This document shows positions 20,147 through 31,421 of a stretch of 64,000 bases of DNA, piece by piece. The translations under genes were made by a program, and so were the position numbers. This DNA comes from Kingdonia uniflora (Eukaryota > Streptophyta > Magnoliopsida > Ranunculales > Circaeasteraceae). Position 1 is the first letter of the stretch. Every line of letters starts with the position of its first letter. The notes beneath the pieces were generated by a model. It made no database searches. It was not told the DNA's origin and saw nothing but the letters and a program-made list of their open reading frames with translations. Location: assembly GCA_014058105.1 (NCBI GenBank), contig JACGCM010000560.1, forward strand, positions 5,146,001 through 5,210,000. Reading direction: 5' to 3'.

Positions 20147-21710
20147 ATGAAATTAGACCTAGGAGTAAATGATTGTAGAGATGTGAGGTGCGCTCCTACA
20201 ACTATAAGAACATATGCTAACAATAAGATGAAAAAAAATATCATTGCCGGATATCAAGCCCCAACTGGCATCCCGATGGCATCCAAAACTGTTGGAGATT
20301 CTATGCCATACGAGGTGGTGCTCAACAACCCATACATTGAAATCTATTCCTATTTACTACAAATATACGAGCCCAGACCACCCGAATTTATTACCTGTAT
20401 TCGCTACCTCGAGGGACAGTACTACAACCAGTTGTCCAACTAACTCTATCACTGAGGTAACCAGTATAATAAGTTGGCGGACGACGACCACCATCACCGG
20501 GACCAATATACCAGCTTAGCCATACTGGTCCACCACCATTTGGCCGATACACTCTACAATACCAGCGTATACGTCCCCCTACACCTATAATGTACCCAGG
20601 GGCCTCGTACAATAATTATCATGAGAACCCATCCAATTAACCTGGGTATGGTCATAGGTCAAGAAAGATAACCTACCTACAACGACTGCCTTAATGAATG
20701 GTACCAAGGAATGCTACAGTCTGGACAAGAGTACGAACCATACAAAGACAGCTACTATGATGAGTCGTCAATCCAGAGAGGACGTGGCCCAAGAAGGGTC
20801 AAAGGCAAAAATGACCACCAACCCTTAACGTCCGACCATCCAAAATTATGTACCGAGGCAGAGCTATTAAGGACAAAAGATTGTGGCCTGTACTTGGTGC
20901 CATGAACCTGGCCAACACATCTTGAAATTCTAGTTTAGTATTGACCTGCAATACCAGACAGACAAGTATATGTTCCATCTATTCCCTTCAACCTTGTCTG
21001 ATGGGGCCCTCACCTGGTTTCAAAGCCTTAATCCCCAACTTGACATCCATCTTCGGGTAAATCTATTTGACGTTCGTGGAGAAATACCTGCAGAATCAGA
21101 AGTCAAAGAAGCAACTAACGGAGCTATTTTCTCTAAAATAGTAGGTCAGATAAACAATTAATTTCTTTCTGATAAGGTTCAAGAATGAACTAATACTCAT
21201 TGAAAGAATAGATGCCCAAACAGCTTGATTGGCATTCATTGGCGCATGCTTACCTGGTTCAAAATTATGCGAAGCTTTGTATATGAAATGACCATAGGCA
21301 CTAGAAAATCTATACGAAAAGGTGTGAAAGTACCAGAATATGGAAACGGACAACAACGCATCACTCTCTTAGATAACTGCACTTCTCAGTTCTGCCTTTG
21401 CCCCATTACCAATCACGCATACAGAAACGTCCAAATATCATAGAAACGTTTCTGACAGATAGCGCAGATACAATGAGGAGAGGATTTAAAAGAGAGTAAA
21501 TTGAGATCCTTGGTATAAAGTTTAATCCCCCACCTCCCAGAAAGTATGCCGAAGGTCAAATGTTGGGAACGACATTCACCTTGCGAACTCACTATTTTAT
21601 GAGCGGACCATTTTACCATCGCTATGAAAGACCTAGACTACAAGAAGCCACACCCAAAAGTTGACCCTCCCGGATAAGCATATTGCGCTCATCACAAAGT
21701 CCATGACCAA
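20147..21710 (+). pseudogene. Gypsy gag, heavily mutated
   Basis: An N-terminal open frame (20147-20443) and a Tyr/Pro-rich middle lead to the gag core at 20970. There the phrase FPSTLSDGALTWFQSLNPQ is the conserved start of the retrotransposon Gag domain. After a frameshift the core continues near 21215-21260 (LAFIGACLPGSKLCEALYM) and reaches a Cys/His motif at about 21680-21740 (YCAHHKVHDQKTKKCYNL). That motif matches the Tat-type Gag end. Many stops divide it. Gag would form the particle. Confidence 0.8.
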
Positions 21711-21979
21711 AAAACTAAGAAATGCTATAACCTGATGAACATGATTAAGACATGATTCGGAAAAGGGCGGTAGACTCTGTACTTAAAATGACCAATCCCA
21801 GCAAAAGACATTCTCCCTTAGAAGGCTCTAGCAGAACCAGCAGTGACCATACAAGTACAAGGGTACATAGAAGTCTACAAGATGATACTAGGAGACATCA
21901 ATGGGGCACAATCCCATAACACCATCTCCAACTCTACATGGAAATGATATCGACTAAGTGAGATTTAGAGAACAACTCA

Positions 21980-22260
21980 TGGGATCGCGGCAGTACCGAA
22001 GATACACCTCGGGCATGTCATCTACTTCAAAAACAACGACATGGGGTCGGTATCCCTTCCACATGATGAAGCCTTTGTTATTTGGATCATGATCGGTGGA
22101 GTTTTCGTCAAGCACATTATGGTCATCTCAGAAAGTAGAGCAATCATACTCTATCACAATGCTCTAAAAAATGAACATACAAGACTACATAACACCCTCC
22201 AAAACTGAGATATCGAGCAATCATACTCTACCATCTTCCTACCACCAGGTAATACGTATT
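21980..22260 (+). pseudogene. Gypsy protease remnant, active site lost
   Basis: The segment LPHDEAFVIWIMIGG near 22055-22100 matches the lead-in of plant gypsy proteases. At the usual Asp-Thr-Gly-Ser-Ser-Ala-Asp active site the translation reads ISESRAIILYH. The catalytic Asp-Thr-Gly is gone. Identification depends on the lead-in phrase and position before reverse transcriptase. Confidence 0.6.
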
Positions 22261-22639
22261 TGTTATGCCAACTCTATTAGGAAAACTTAGCCGCCCCTGA
22301 GAATTTAAGAAAGGAAAAGTTTAAAAATCAGGAAATAACAATGAACAGGGAACGAGCCCATGACAATGGACTCGTCCCCCGCTTCTGCCCACCAAAATAA
22401 TATTGAAATTGATGCATAACGTACCTCTAACCAAAATGATGTAATTATAAACACGTTTAACATAAAATAAACACCATATCTCGCAGAGTCGGACGATAAG
22501 ATTAGCCTCGACGGCCCTGCGAGAATTATGATTATTGGCTCACTTTTGACAGAAGAAGAATGGTCAGACATTATAAACCCCCTTCAGTGATACATTAATG
22601 TATTTTCTTGGTCATCTAAAGAAATACTGGGCATCAATT

Positions 22640-23570
22640 CTGGTATTGCCTGTGACCACTTGCACGTTAACACCAAGGCAACACCTGTTAAAAAATGCCA
22701 CGACAAGCAACCCCAAGACTTCGAGTAGAGATAAACGCCGAGATCCAAAAACTACTCTTGGCATGATTTATAAGACCAGTGGATTATCCCTGATGGGTTG
22801 CAAATGTGGTTACAGTCCCCAAGAAGAATGCCAAAATACGAGTCTGCATTAATTTTACCGACTTAAAGAGAAACTGTTTGAAATGCATTTTCCCCATGCC
22901 CCTCATAACAAGACTAGTGGACTCCACAGCCGGCCATGAACAAATGCCATATATGGATGGTTACTAAGGGTATAACCAAATACCTTTTATTTTTGAGGAC
23001 CAAGAATGACCTTCCTTCACTACAAAGTAGAGCTTGTACCATAATGTTCTTCAACCTGAAGAATGCAGGATCCACATACCAGAGGTTGGTCACGACGATG
23101 TTCGAAGAGCAGTTTGGTAAAACATTGGAAGTCTACATTGATTACATGCTCATCAAAATCATGCTACAAAATGACCATTTAGCCAACCTAGAAACTGTGT
23201 TTATCAAACTAAGGCACCACAAAATGCAACTCAACCCTGAGAAGTTGAACTTTGGCATTTCCTCGAGAATGTTCCTAGGGTGCTTGGTCAGTCAATAAGG
23301 GATGGAAGCTAACCCTAACCAAATAGGATCCTTAGCATGTATGCCATCACCTCGGACACTGAAGAAAGTTCAAAAGCTAGTAAGTAAAATTGTCGTGCTT
23401 GGATGCTTCTTTTATAAAGCCTCATACAAATGTCGATCACTGTTTCAATGTATTAGGGAAAATAAAAAATTCCAATGGAATGCGAAATGCGAGGTAGCTT
23501 TCCAGGATATGCTAAGATATTTAGCCACACCCCCGATCCTTAGCCCACCAAAGAAATACGAGCTCTAGAA
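22640..23570 (+). pseudogene. Gypsy reverse transcriptase, catalytic Asp lost
   Basis: Landmarks in order are INAEIQKLLLA, VTVPKKNAKIRVCINFTDLK (about 22805-22870), LVDSTAGHEQMP and GSTYQRLVTTMFEEQFGK. The metal-binding motif, normally Tyr-Ile-Asp-Asp, reads Tyr-Ile-Asp-Tyr (codons 23134-23145), so one catalytic Asp is Tyr. Two open stretches (22936-23298 and 23302-23568) are separated by one stop at 23296-23298. Several stops lie upstream. The enzyme could not have worked with this active site. Confidence 0.88.
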
Positions 23571-24480
23571 AATGTAGTTGAGCAACGCAGAGGAATCAAT
23601 CAGTGCAGTCCTCGCTAAAATTGATGTTAAAACTAAGAAATTAGTGTAGTTGATCTGTAAGGCCCTCTTGGGTGTAGAATTACGGTATTCTACCATTGAA
23701 AAGTAAGCGTTCACCTTGGTATAAGTATCAGAGAAGCAAAGACCATACTTCCAAGCCCACAAAATCAAGGTCATAACAACTTAGGCATTGTGTGAGGCCT
23801 TCATGAAGAAAGATAAGGCTCATTGAATAGAAAAATGAGCAATCACCTTATAAGAGTATAACATTCGATTCGAGCCTCGGGGTAACCATTAAGGGACTAG
23901 TCATGGCAGATCTCTTGGCCGACCTCCTCATTAATGACAAGAATTGAATCAACGAGGAAGAAAATGAGAAAGTCGCTCCTCCCAATGACACAGATCCACC
24001 ATATACAAAGGGGTGGAGGTAATACATGGACGGATCAGTTAATGCTGGTAGTTCAGGCCTTAGGATCGTGTTAGTCACTCCAAGCAATGATAAGATAAAG
24101 AAAGCCATGCGAGTTAACTTCCCACTAAGTAATAACAAAGTGGAATACGAAGCCCTGCTATGTGGAGTAGATGCAGCATTGGCACTAGGCATGGAAGAAA
24201 ATTTTATCTTTACCGACTCGCATTTAGTTGTTAACCGGCATAGCGGGACATTTTAGATCAATTGAAAGATAGCCGAATACATGGAGATCTTGAAGCAAAG
24301 AATTAGAAATTTCATGAAGGTCAACCTCGACACATTCACCAAGGTGAGAATAGGCATTCTGACGCCCTCGCTTATTTAGCTAGAATCATCGATGACCGAC
24401 TAAGAGTTATCCAAGTCCAAGTCCGGACCAGCAAAGTGTACTGGAGCATAAGAAAGAAGAAATGCAAATCGGCAGTGGGG
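23571..24480 (+). pseudogene. RNase H and archaeal-type RNase H
   Basis: The first RNase H shows EESISAVLAKIDVKTKKLV, LRYSTIEK and RPYFQAHKIKVITT (about 23585-23780). A connecting phrase, EYNIRFEPR, leads to the second RNase H. That has YMDGSVNAGSSGL (24024-24062), NNKVEYEALLCGVDAALAL (about 24130-24190) and IFTDSHLVVN (24206-24236). The Asp, Glu and Asp positions of the active site are present in the second domain. The two-domain order is the Tat-lineage mark. Stops occur in both parts. No integrase follows. Confidence 0.83.
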
Positions 24481-24560
24481 CCACAAGTGAGCAATCTTAG
24501 AGATGACAACAACTTATTAATTTCTCGGGAGCACTTATAGGCGTTTCAATACTCGTCTAA

Positions 24561-25090
24561 AATACTAGAGTTATTTTTAAATTAAAAATGGCCTCCCCCA
24601 TGATGGGGGCATTTTTAAAGTACCCCTCCCTCCACCCCTACCCAAATACTGGAGACCTTTTTTGAAGTTAAATTGGTATCCCCCAAATTGGGGGTATTTT
24701 TGAAGTAAAATCCCCCCCCCCCCTCGCCCAATACTGGAGTTATTTTTTAAATTAAAACCAACCTCCCCTATACAGGGGCACTTTTGAAGTAAAATTCCAT
24801 CTCAAATATTGGAGTCATTTTTAAAAGTAAAACTTAACTCCCCTATAGTGGGGGCATTTTTAAAGTAAAATGCCCTCTCAAACACTAAAGTCATTTTTTG
24901 AAGTAAAACTGACCTCCCCTATACTAGGGTTGGTTTTTAAAGTAAAATGTCGTCTCAAATGATGTAGTCTTTTTTTGAAGTAAACATAACATTACCTATA
25001 CAAGGGGCGATTTTGAAGTACATCCCCCCCCCCCCCCCCCCCCCCCGCCCCACTGGGCAATAAATGAAGTCGTTTTTAAAGACCCCCAAT
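24561..25090. repeat. Tandem array A, about 6 units of 75-100 bp
   Basis: Units begin near AATACTGGAG-like boxes at 24561, 24645, 24730, 24805, 24881, 24959 and 25059. Each carries a TTTTTAAA(G/A)T box and CTCCCC..GGGG inverted arms. Unit length varies mainly through C-rich linkers, including a run of 23 C at 25024-25046. The array sits where integrase should be. Tandem repeats in this part of Tat elements are known. Confidence 0.8.
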
Positions 25091-25239
25091 ATTATCATTT
25101 AATCAAGATAAGAGTATTACGACAATACTGTACGAGGGAGAATAAATCCAATAAGCCACATACAAATGCACCGAAAGTTTTTTATTTTATTCGCGACATC
25201 ATACTAATAATATTACAAGGTAATTTTGGTGAGACACCC

Positions 25240-25590
25240 AGAACACCCATATTTCATCTTCAGTGACTGGTAGTCTTTGCCATAGTGATATACCTTGTGC
25301 AGCCCCAGCCAGCTTTACCAATGCCATCGTTTGCCATTCAAAGCTGTGGTCACAGGAGCTTAGCATGACATCACAAAATATAATTTACAAGTTTCACCCT
25401 TCTTGTGCCTCTTTCTGATCATATTCAGTGAGGGACTCCAAAATGGGATGCTAGCGGAGTTGTAGTATACCGATCAGACCCCCATCCCCAAAGAGGAAAG
25501 TGGTCCATTTGTCAACCACTGGTACGATAAATGCTTCTATCTCTTCATAACGGGATTGGGATCGAGTCTTCATTGCACTAACAAGATCAA
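25240..25590 (-). pseudogene. Antisense gene region, segment 4
   Basis: On the minus strand a protein-like frame reads MKTRSQSRYEEIEAFIVPVV and ends near LAGAAQGISLWQRLPVTEDE, with three stops between. It lies opposite to gag-pol, in the 3' half of the Tat element. I read it as the downstream end of the antisense gene whose other parts lie at 26780-29018. No family recognised. Confidence 0.4.
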
Positions 25591-25794
25591 TAGATGATTA
25601 AAACTATAAAATATGCAACATAAGAAAGACAAGTCGGCCTCTTTTATAGAAATAATATTCAATGCCAATAATAAATATGGTACCATAAAATCAACACCGT
25701 TAGTTTCAAATAAAAGGACTTCACCAAGTCAACCAAGCTCTTTCCTGAGGTACACCGGTACAAAAAACACAGGTAGCTCCCAAAATTTTCCCCA

Positions 25795-26520
25795 AGGTCG
25801 TAATAATGACTAACATAAATAGTCCAATGAGGAGAAGTAAAAGAGTTTGTAGGAACTTAAAAAAACCACCTATATTTCAACGTTAGGTCGTAAATCATGA
25901 CCAACATAAAATAGTTCAAGGAGGACTAGTAAAATAGTTGGTAGGAACTTAAAAAACTGACCTATATTTCAACGTTAGGTCTTAAATTACGACCAATATA
26001 AATAGTCCAACGAGAACTAGTAAAAGAGTTTGTGGGAACTCAAAAAACTTACCTATATTTTAGTATTAGGTCGTAAATCACAATCAATATAAATAGTCCA
26101 ATGAGGACTAGTAAAAGAGTTGGTAGGAACTTAAATAACCAATCTATATTTCAACATTAGGTGGTAAATCATGACCAATATAAATAGTCGAATGAGGACT
26201 AGTAAAAGAGATGGTGGGAACTCATAAAACAACGCTAGGTCGCATATCACGACCAATATAAATTGTCCAATGAGAACTAGTAAAAGAGGTGGTGGAACTT
26301 AAAAAACCCACCTATATTTCAACGTTAGGTTGTAAATTATGACCAATATAAATAGTCCAATAAGGACTAGTAAAACAGTTGGTGGGAACTAAAAAAAAAA
26401 ACCAATCAATATTTTAACGTAAAGTCTTAAAACACGACCAACAAAAATATTCCAACAAGGACTGGTAAAAGAGTTAGTGGGAACTTGAAAAGATACATCT
26501 ATATTTCAACTGTTACGTCG
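25795..26520. repeat. Tandem array B, about 8 units of 91 bp
   Basis: Repeated AGGTCGTAAATCA(T/C)GACCAA boxes start at 25795, 25885, 25977, 26068, 26159, 26237, 26327, 26422 and 26515. Spacing is 90-95 bp except one 78-bp unit. Each unit also has ATAAATAGTCCAA and GACTAGTAAAAGAG. Units are unrelated to array A. The AGGTCGT..ACGACC arms make a small palindrome in each unit. It lies between two antisense coding segments, so it may occupy an intron or UTR of the antisense gene. Confidence 0.88.
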
Positions 26521-26779
26521 TACTAACGACTAATCTCAACATATTTCAATATTACTTCATTAGAACTACCTGTCTAATACAAAGTTTTTTGCCTAGAGTA
26601 CCTCCTCAGGCCCAATATATGCAAGGTAACCGGTGAATAAAAAAAATTCAATCACAATTTCATTTCTAGAACAATGATTGCAACACGCAAACAAAGCTAA
26701 ACAAAAAATTATAAATAGCCAAGGCATCGTTTCCCTTCCCCATTGTAGCTGCATCTACCCGCCTTGTCCTCATCATTTA

Positions 26780-27030
26780 TATCTTCTAAAGCAATGGTCC
26801 TCAGGATGATCGATCGGCCAGGGAAGGTCTATACCTGGTCAGGTAGCACCTGGTACCAAAACTAGCACTTTTGATATACCCTTCATACCCTTTTTGGATG
26901 ATAGAAGGGTTCACATACACACATTCCAGGGGCTTCCCTGCCAAAGCCTAATTACCAAAGTACATACGGGTGTAGAAGTCCACCCATGTAGCAATATAGG
27001 CTTAATGCTGAGTTTGGGATCAAGTCTGCA
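26780..27030 (-). pseudogene. Antisense gene region, segment 3
   Basis: The minus-strand frame reads YIATWVDFYTRMYFGN, then ALAGKPLECVYVNPSIIQK and YEGYIKSASFG. The composition is clearly protein-like, with stops and frame changes at both ends. I recognise no domain. It sits between array B and the coiled-coil segment, in the same orientation as both flanking antisense segments. Confidence 0.45.
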
Positions 27031-27399
27031 TTATACAACACGTTTGAAAGGACTCCTAAGAAGATGAAGCAAAATAAGTTTAAAAGAAGTGGAGAAGAGA
27101 GCACCTTATATAGTGCATTAAGGTATTAACCCCGGCATCAATGGTGTAGATTACCAATATACATTAATGCACATATGGAAAACTATATAACTGTACCAGC
27201 CAATACCCAAGAAAACACCTTTTAACTTTGTCTACTTAGCACAAATATGTCCAAAGACCCAAAACCATAGTTAACAACCCATAACGGTGTAAGCAGTTTT
27301 ACCAAGTATTATAGCATAGCCACTACGAGCACTATAAAACTTATAAATAACATAGCTACAGGGCAGGGCTCGTCACGACACCGATGGCAATGTATTTGG

Positions 27400-27930
27400 C
27401 AGCAACCTCTATTATTCCTCGGCAGTGATATCCTTTTCAAATCCTGCTAGGACAGAACCGCGCAGACCAGAGTACCCGATATGACGCAGCTCGGGGATAT
27501 CTTGGGTTAGGCGTAAGGCAAGAAATGGGGGAGCAACCGTAATGACCCCCCAGTCGGTGGATAGACGGAACTCTTACTCAACATTAGCAAAGTTCTCGTA
27601 CAGCTCCCCCACGTGGCCTTGTAAGTTAGCTGCCACCATCCTTTTACCATCGAGCTACTTATGGAGAACCTGCTCGTCTGCCTCCTTTTCCAATCCCAAA
27701 CTCTTAACGTGACCATTGGCGGCCCCTAAGTCCCGCTCGAGCATCACCTTCTCCTACCTTAGTACTTTAGCCTCCTCTACCAACATATTCATTTAGTCAG
27801 CCAGCCAGCTCGTGCTAATAAGCTCCTTCTGGTGGGCTTGCATATTAGTGAGGAGTTGCTCCACGTTGTTGTTATGACTATCAAGGTTCTCGCCATATTG
27901 GAGGGTACCCTCTAGAGTCAGCGTGCACTT
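27400..27930 (-). pseudogene. Antisense gene region, segment 2 (coiled coil)
   Basis: Read on the minus strand, the segment has heptad-like text: NLDSHNNNVEQLLTNMQAHQ, then a Glu-Ala-Lys-Val-Leu and EKVMLERDL stretch, and LGLEKEADEQVLHK. It ends in a non-coil tail ending GLRGSVLAGFEKDITAEE. Coiled coils of this style are common in plant gypsy-type transposon proteins of unknown function and in Tat antisense ORFs. At least three stops interrupt it. The plus-strand reading shows nothing. Confidence 0.55.
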
Positions 27931-28673
27931 CAAATGAAAAATAGCAATAGTTTAAAGAAAGAACGCGCCACTTCCATTCAAGATAAATGTAAGTATAGGT
28001 AGTTATAACCATAATTTTTACCTGCATGGCAGAAATGACAGTAACGCGCCAAGCATAAGAGTCTTGGAGAACATTGGCTAAGCGAACCTTATTTTGTCCT
28101 TATAGGGCATACTCTGAACCTCCCCCACTAGTAAGCTACCTGAGAACAGCTTACCACTACCCACTAAACGGGTCGTATCTTATGTGAAGGAGTGAGACAA
28201 TGGTTCTCGCTGTTTCCCCCGTAAACTTTCTAACTACTTGTCAACAAGGCCTTGGTGCACAACCTTATGGCTCTTGGCATTTAGAGCATCCTTCTTAGTA
28301 TGGATAGAAATACTCGTTATCCCAACTCTCACGCGGGGCATAAGGGGATGCGACAGCGAGGCACTGGCAGAGTCCTTCCCCTTTCCAAGCAAGAAAACAA
28401 GACTTTATCTCAACAGTCATGATAGACTTGTACAGGTGTGCCCCTTACATGAAGATATTGTTGCTCGTAGAATTCCCACGTGGCTCATTGTACTAATCCG
28501 GTGACCACTACCTATCTGCGTTAAATTTACCTTCAAAAATATTTGCAAGAACGTGGCAATATTTGTTTTGAATTCCTAACCAACAAAGATGAGAGCCCTT
28601 GTAAGTATCCCTTACAAGCGTAACACCTACGAGGAATAGATAAGATGCCAGACCTCACATAAGCGATAATAGT

Positions 28674-29018
28674 TCATGAATATGAGACAAGATAGAACAT
28701 ACACTTAGTGTTAAAAATGTTGTGATGGAGACGACAATTGGGATCGCTGTGAAAATCAAACGCACCGGTCACCATAATAAGATGACGACACCATAAATTA
28801 CTACCAGTGGGCAAGTTAAAAAATTTCAACTTGCGTGACTCACGAGCAATATAATACCAGTGCCTCCACTTTGGAGAACATGTACGCAGGACCATCTGAC
28901 CCTTCGGTTCTGCCACTCCCTTCTTACAAGGGGATCTCTTAGCCATACTTGTCCTCGCCTTGGCTAATGTACGTATATAGCATTCCCCGAAATGCACCTT
29001 TGGATGAGCACGTGTCAT
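28674..29018 (-). pseudogene. Antisense gene region, segment 1 (plant-transposon-type domain)
   Basis: This open 114-codon frame contains CSPKWRHWYYIARESRKLKF and LPTGSNLWCRHLIMVTGAFD. The Trp/Tyr/Phe-rich layout resembles the N-terminal domain of putative plant gypsy-type transposon proteins, with moderate confidence. Between this segment and the coiled coil (27931-28673) the minus strand is broken but has exon-like pieces. The CACTA insertion at 29534 separates it from its probable promoter at 37597. Confidence 0.45.
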
Positions 29019-31421
29019 ATGATGTGATAGTACAAGATCATCCTATGCACTTACCTCCTCACCCTCATTCCAAGGTCCCCAGGGAACAAGTCCCATTATC
29101 GGGGATAGCGCCCTATCTTACACACCACCATAATGTCAGTACGGCCCATGTTATATCAAAGAGGTACTGACAGGTTAATTAGACGACAGCCAGTCATTAC
29201 TCTATTAAAATTCCCGCTCATATGAGCCTGCACTCGTCTAAACGAGTTTAAACATTTCTTCGTAGGGTCATCTAAAAGTAACAATTAACCAGCATCAATG
29301 TTTAGCTAATACACTGGTTCAGCGTCAATGTTTAGCAATCAGGATAAATATAATGGTCACTCCCACTCGTTCTCGCACGCTCATTCACAACTTCCTAATA
29401 TTCTATACTTATCCCGTCAGTTTCATACTCAGCAAACGACTTGGGTACCTCCACTCGCTGGGGTAAGGTCAAAAGCTTTTTAAACCTCCCCTAGCAAGAC
29501 CGCAAATAAGTGTCTCCTATGTGAAATAAAATCTACTACAACAAATACAGGTTTTTTGTCATTAAAAAAATAACGTAAAAGGGATTTGACATTATTTGTA
29601 CAAATGACGACGAAGGCGATGACGTGGAAAGGTAGGGACTAATAACGTCATTAAATAAGTGACGAAGAAAGCTAAGCACTAACGTCATTAATTAAACGAT
29701 GTATTTAAACTCTTAAAAATAACGTTATTGATACTCAATTCTGGGGGCCGGCCAGCGAATTTATTCTATTGACGTCACTAAATAACGTTATTAAAAAATG
29801 GCGTAGTTGAACTCTATAACGTCATATTTAAAGTGACGTGATAACATATTCATATATCAATAATGACATATTTAAAATGACGTTAATACCTCAAAAAATA
29901 CAAAAAAAATTAAAAATTAAAAATTAAAAATCAAATATTGTCAATCTACTGCCCATCCTCCTCTCTACAAGACCACCACCATATTCTAGAAAAAGGTAAA
30001 ATATTTGGCTAAATCATATTACTTTCATTCAATACAATGTATTCGAACTTAATCACTTCATTATTTGAATTATAGAGCTAAATCACTGGTAAACTTAACC
30101 AATGCACAAAAAAAAAAAACAACCATAAAAAAGGGTCTCAGATGTTTCGCTGCCAGAATGCTTAGACCCTTCGAGTGCCGTTGTGTGTTTCTACTAATCT
30201 GGATCAATTTGTAAACCTGTCAAAGCATATAAATTAAATATTAGCTCTTTAAATGTGAGTAACACAATAAGATGCTTGCAATTGTAAAAGAAAAGAAAAG
30301 AAAAGAATACTGAACAAAAAAGACTTATAATTATTTCAAGAGTAATATCATATATTATAATTATTTTAGCAAGATACATATAGATAGACCTTTTATGGTT
30401 CAAATTACGCCAGTGTTGCAGTTATTTGTGATTGAAGCACGGTTTGCATATGTGATACGCCCAATGCCGATGCTTATTGATGTCGTGTAAAATATTAATG
30501 TAATTATATCACCAATATATATTGGTTTTATGGTACATATTGGTTTTATGTTTAATTACATATGCGATTCATCTATCAGAGGAGGAGTAGCTAATCCAAT
30601 GGCCAACAATTCTCTAAATCACAAGAAATGTTCCCAATCAGTGTTACAACTACAAGCAAATATGACAGATGCAGAGAGAATCCCGACAGGTCTGACAAGG
30701 TTGGGATTTATTTCATTTTATCTTTCCTTTCACACCTATACTTGCAGGCTACACACATAGGAAATCACAAAGTGTTGACAAAGCGAAAGGGCAGGAAGTG
30801 AGGCGAGGATTCAAACTGGCGGTTAAAACAAGTATTACAAATTTTTGATTTTGGGAAATTGCTGTCACATTCTGGAGGCCTGGTAACTAATTAATGTAGC
30901 ATGGAAATATCCCAACATCTGTAATTAATGATTTTTCCATCTTAAGACAATATGTACAATTTGTTATTTTCTAATATAATTGTTGTTTGCTTAAAAACTT
31001 ACATTCTACAGTACTATAAATATTTGAAAATTTATACTGATACTTTCAGCAATATTTTGGAGTCTCGATCAATATTCATTTCGTTTGTCATGCTGAAAAG
31101 TTCTTCGAGATCTTTTTAACAACCTCCATACTGAATAATTTACAGAAATAGAGCTAATTGCAATTAATCATGTGTTATCATAACTTCCTTTTTTTCCGTT
31201 CAAAACAGACATGCGTAGCACATGTATGCAACGAGTAAGTTCTAACATCTGCTTAGTACCAAGCTTATTATGATTTAATTAAGTTAGATCTGCACTAGCA
31301 GACTAGCTCCACAATAATTGTAACAGTCACATGATTTTGACGAATCAAGTTATTCAATTTAAACTATTTGATTACTCAAAAAGAAAACAGTGTAAAAACA
31401 TGTTAGTATTTGAAAGCGTAC

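Noticed and set aside
25024..25046. Poly-C run as a functional element
   Set aside because: It lies in a variable linker of array A; length variation of C runs there suggests slippage.
25795..26520. Regular repeats that might suggest a CRISPR-like array
   Set aside because: Units are contiguous 91-bp copies without unique spacers, in plant retrotransposon context.
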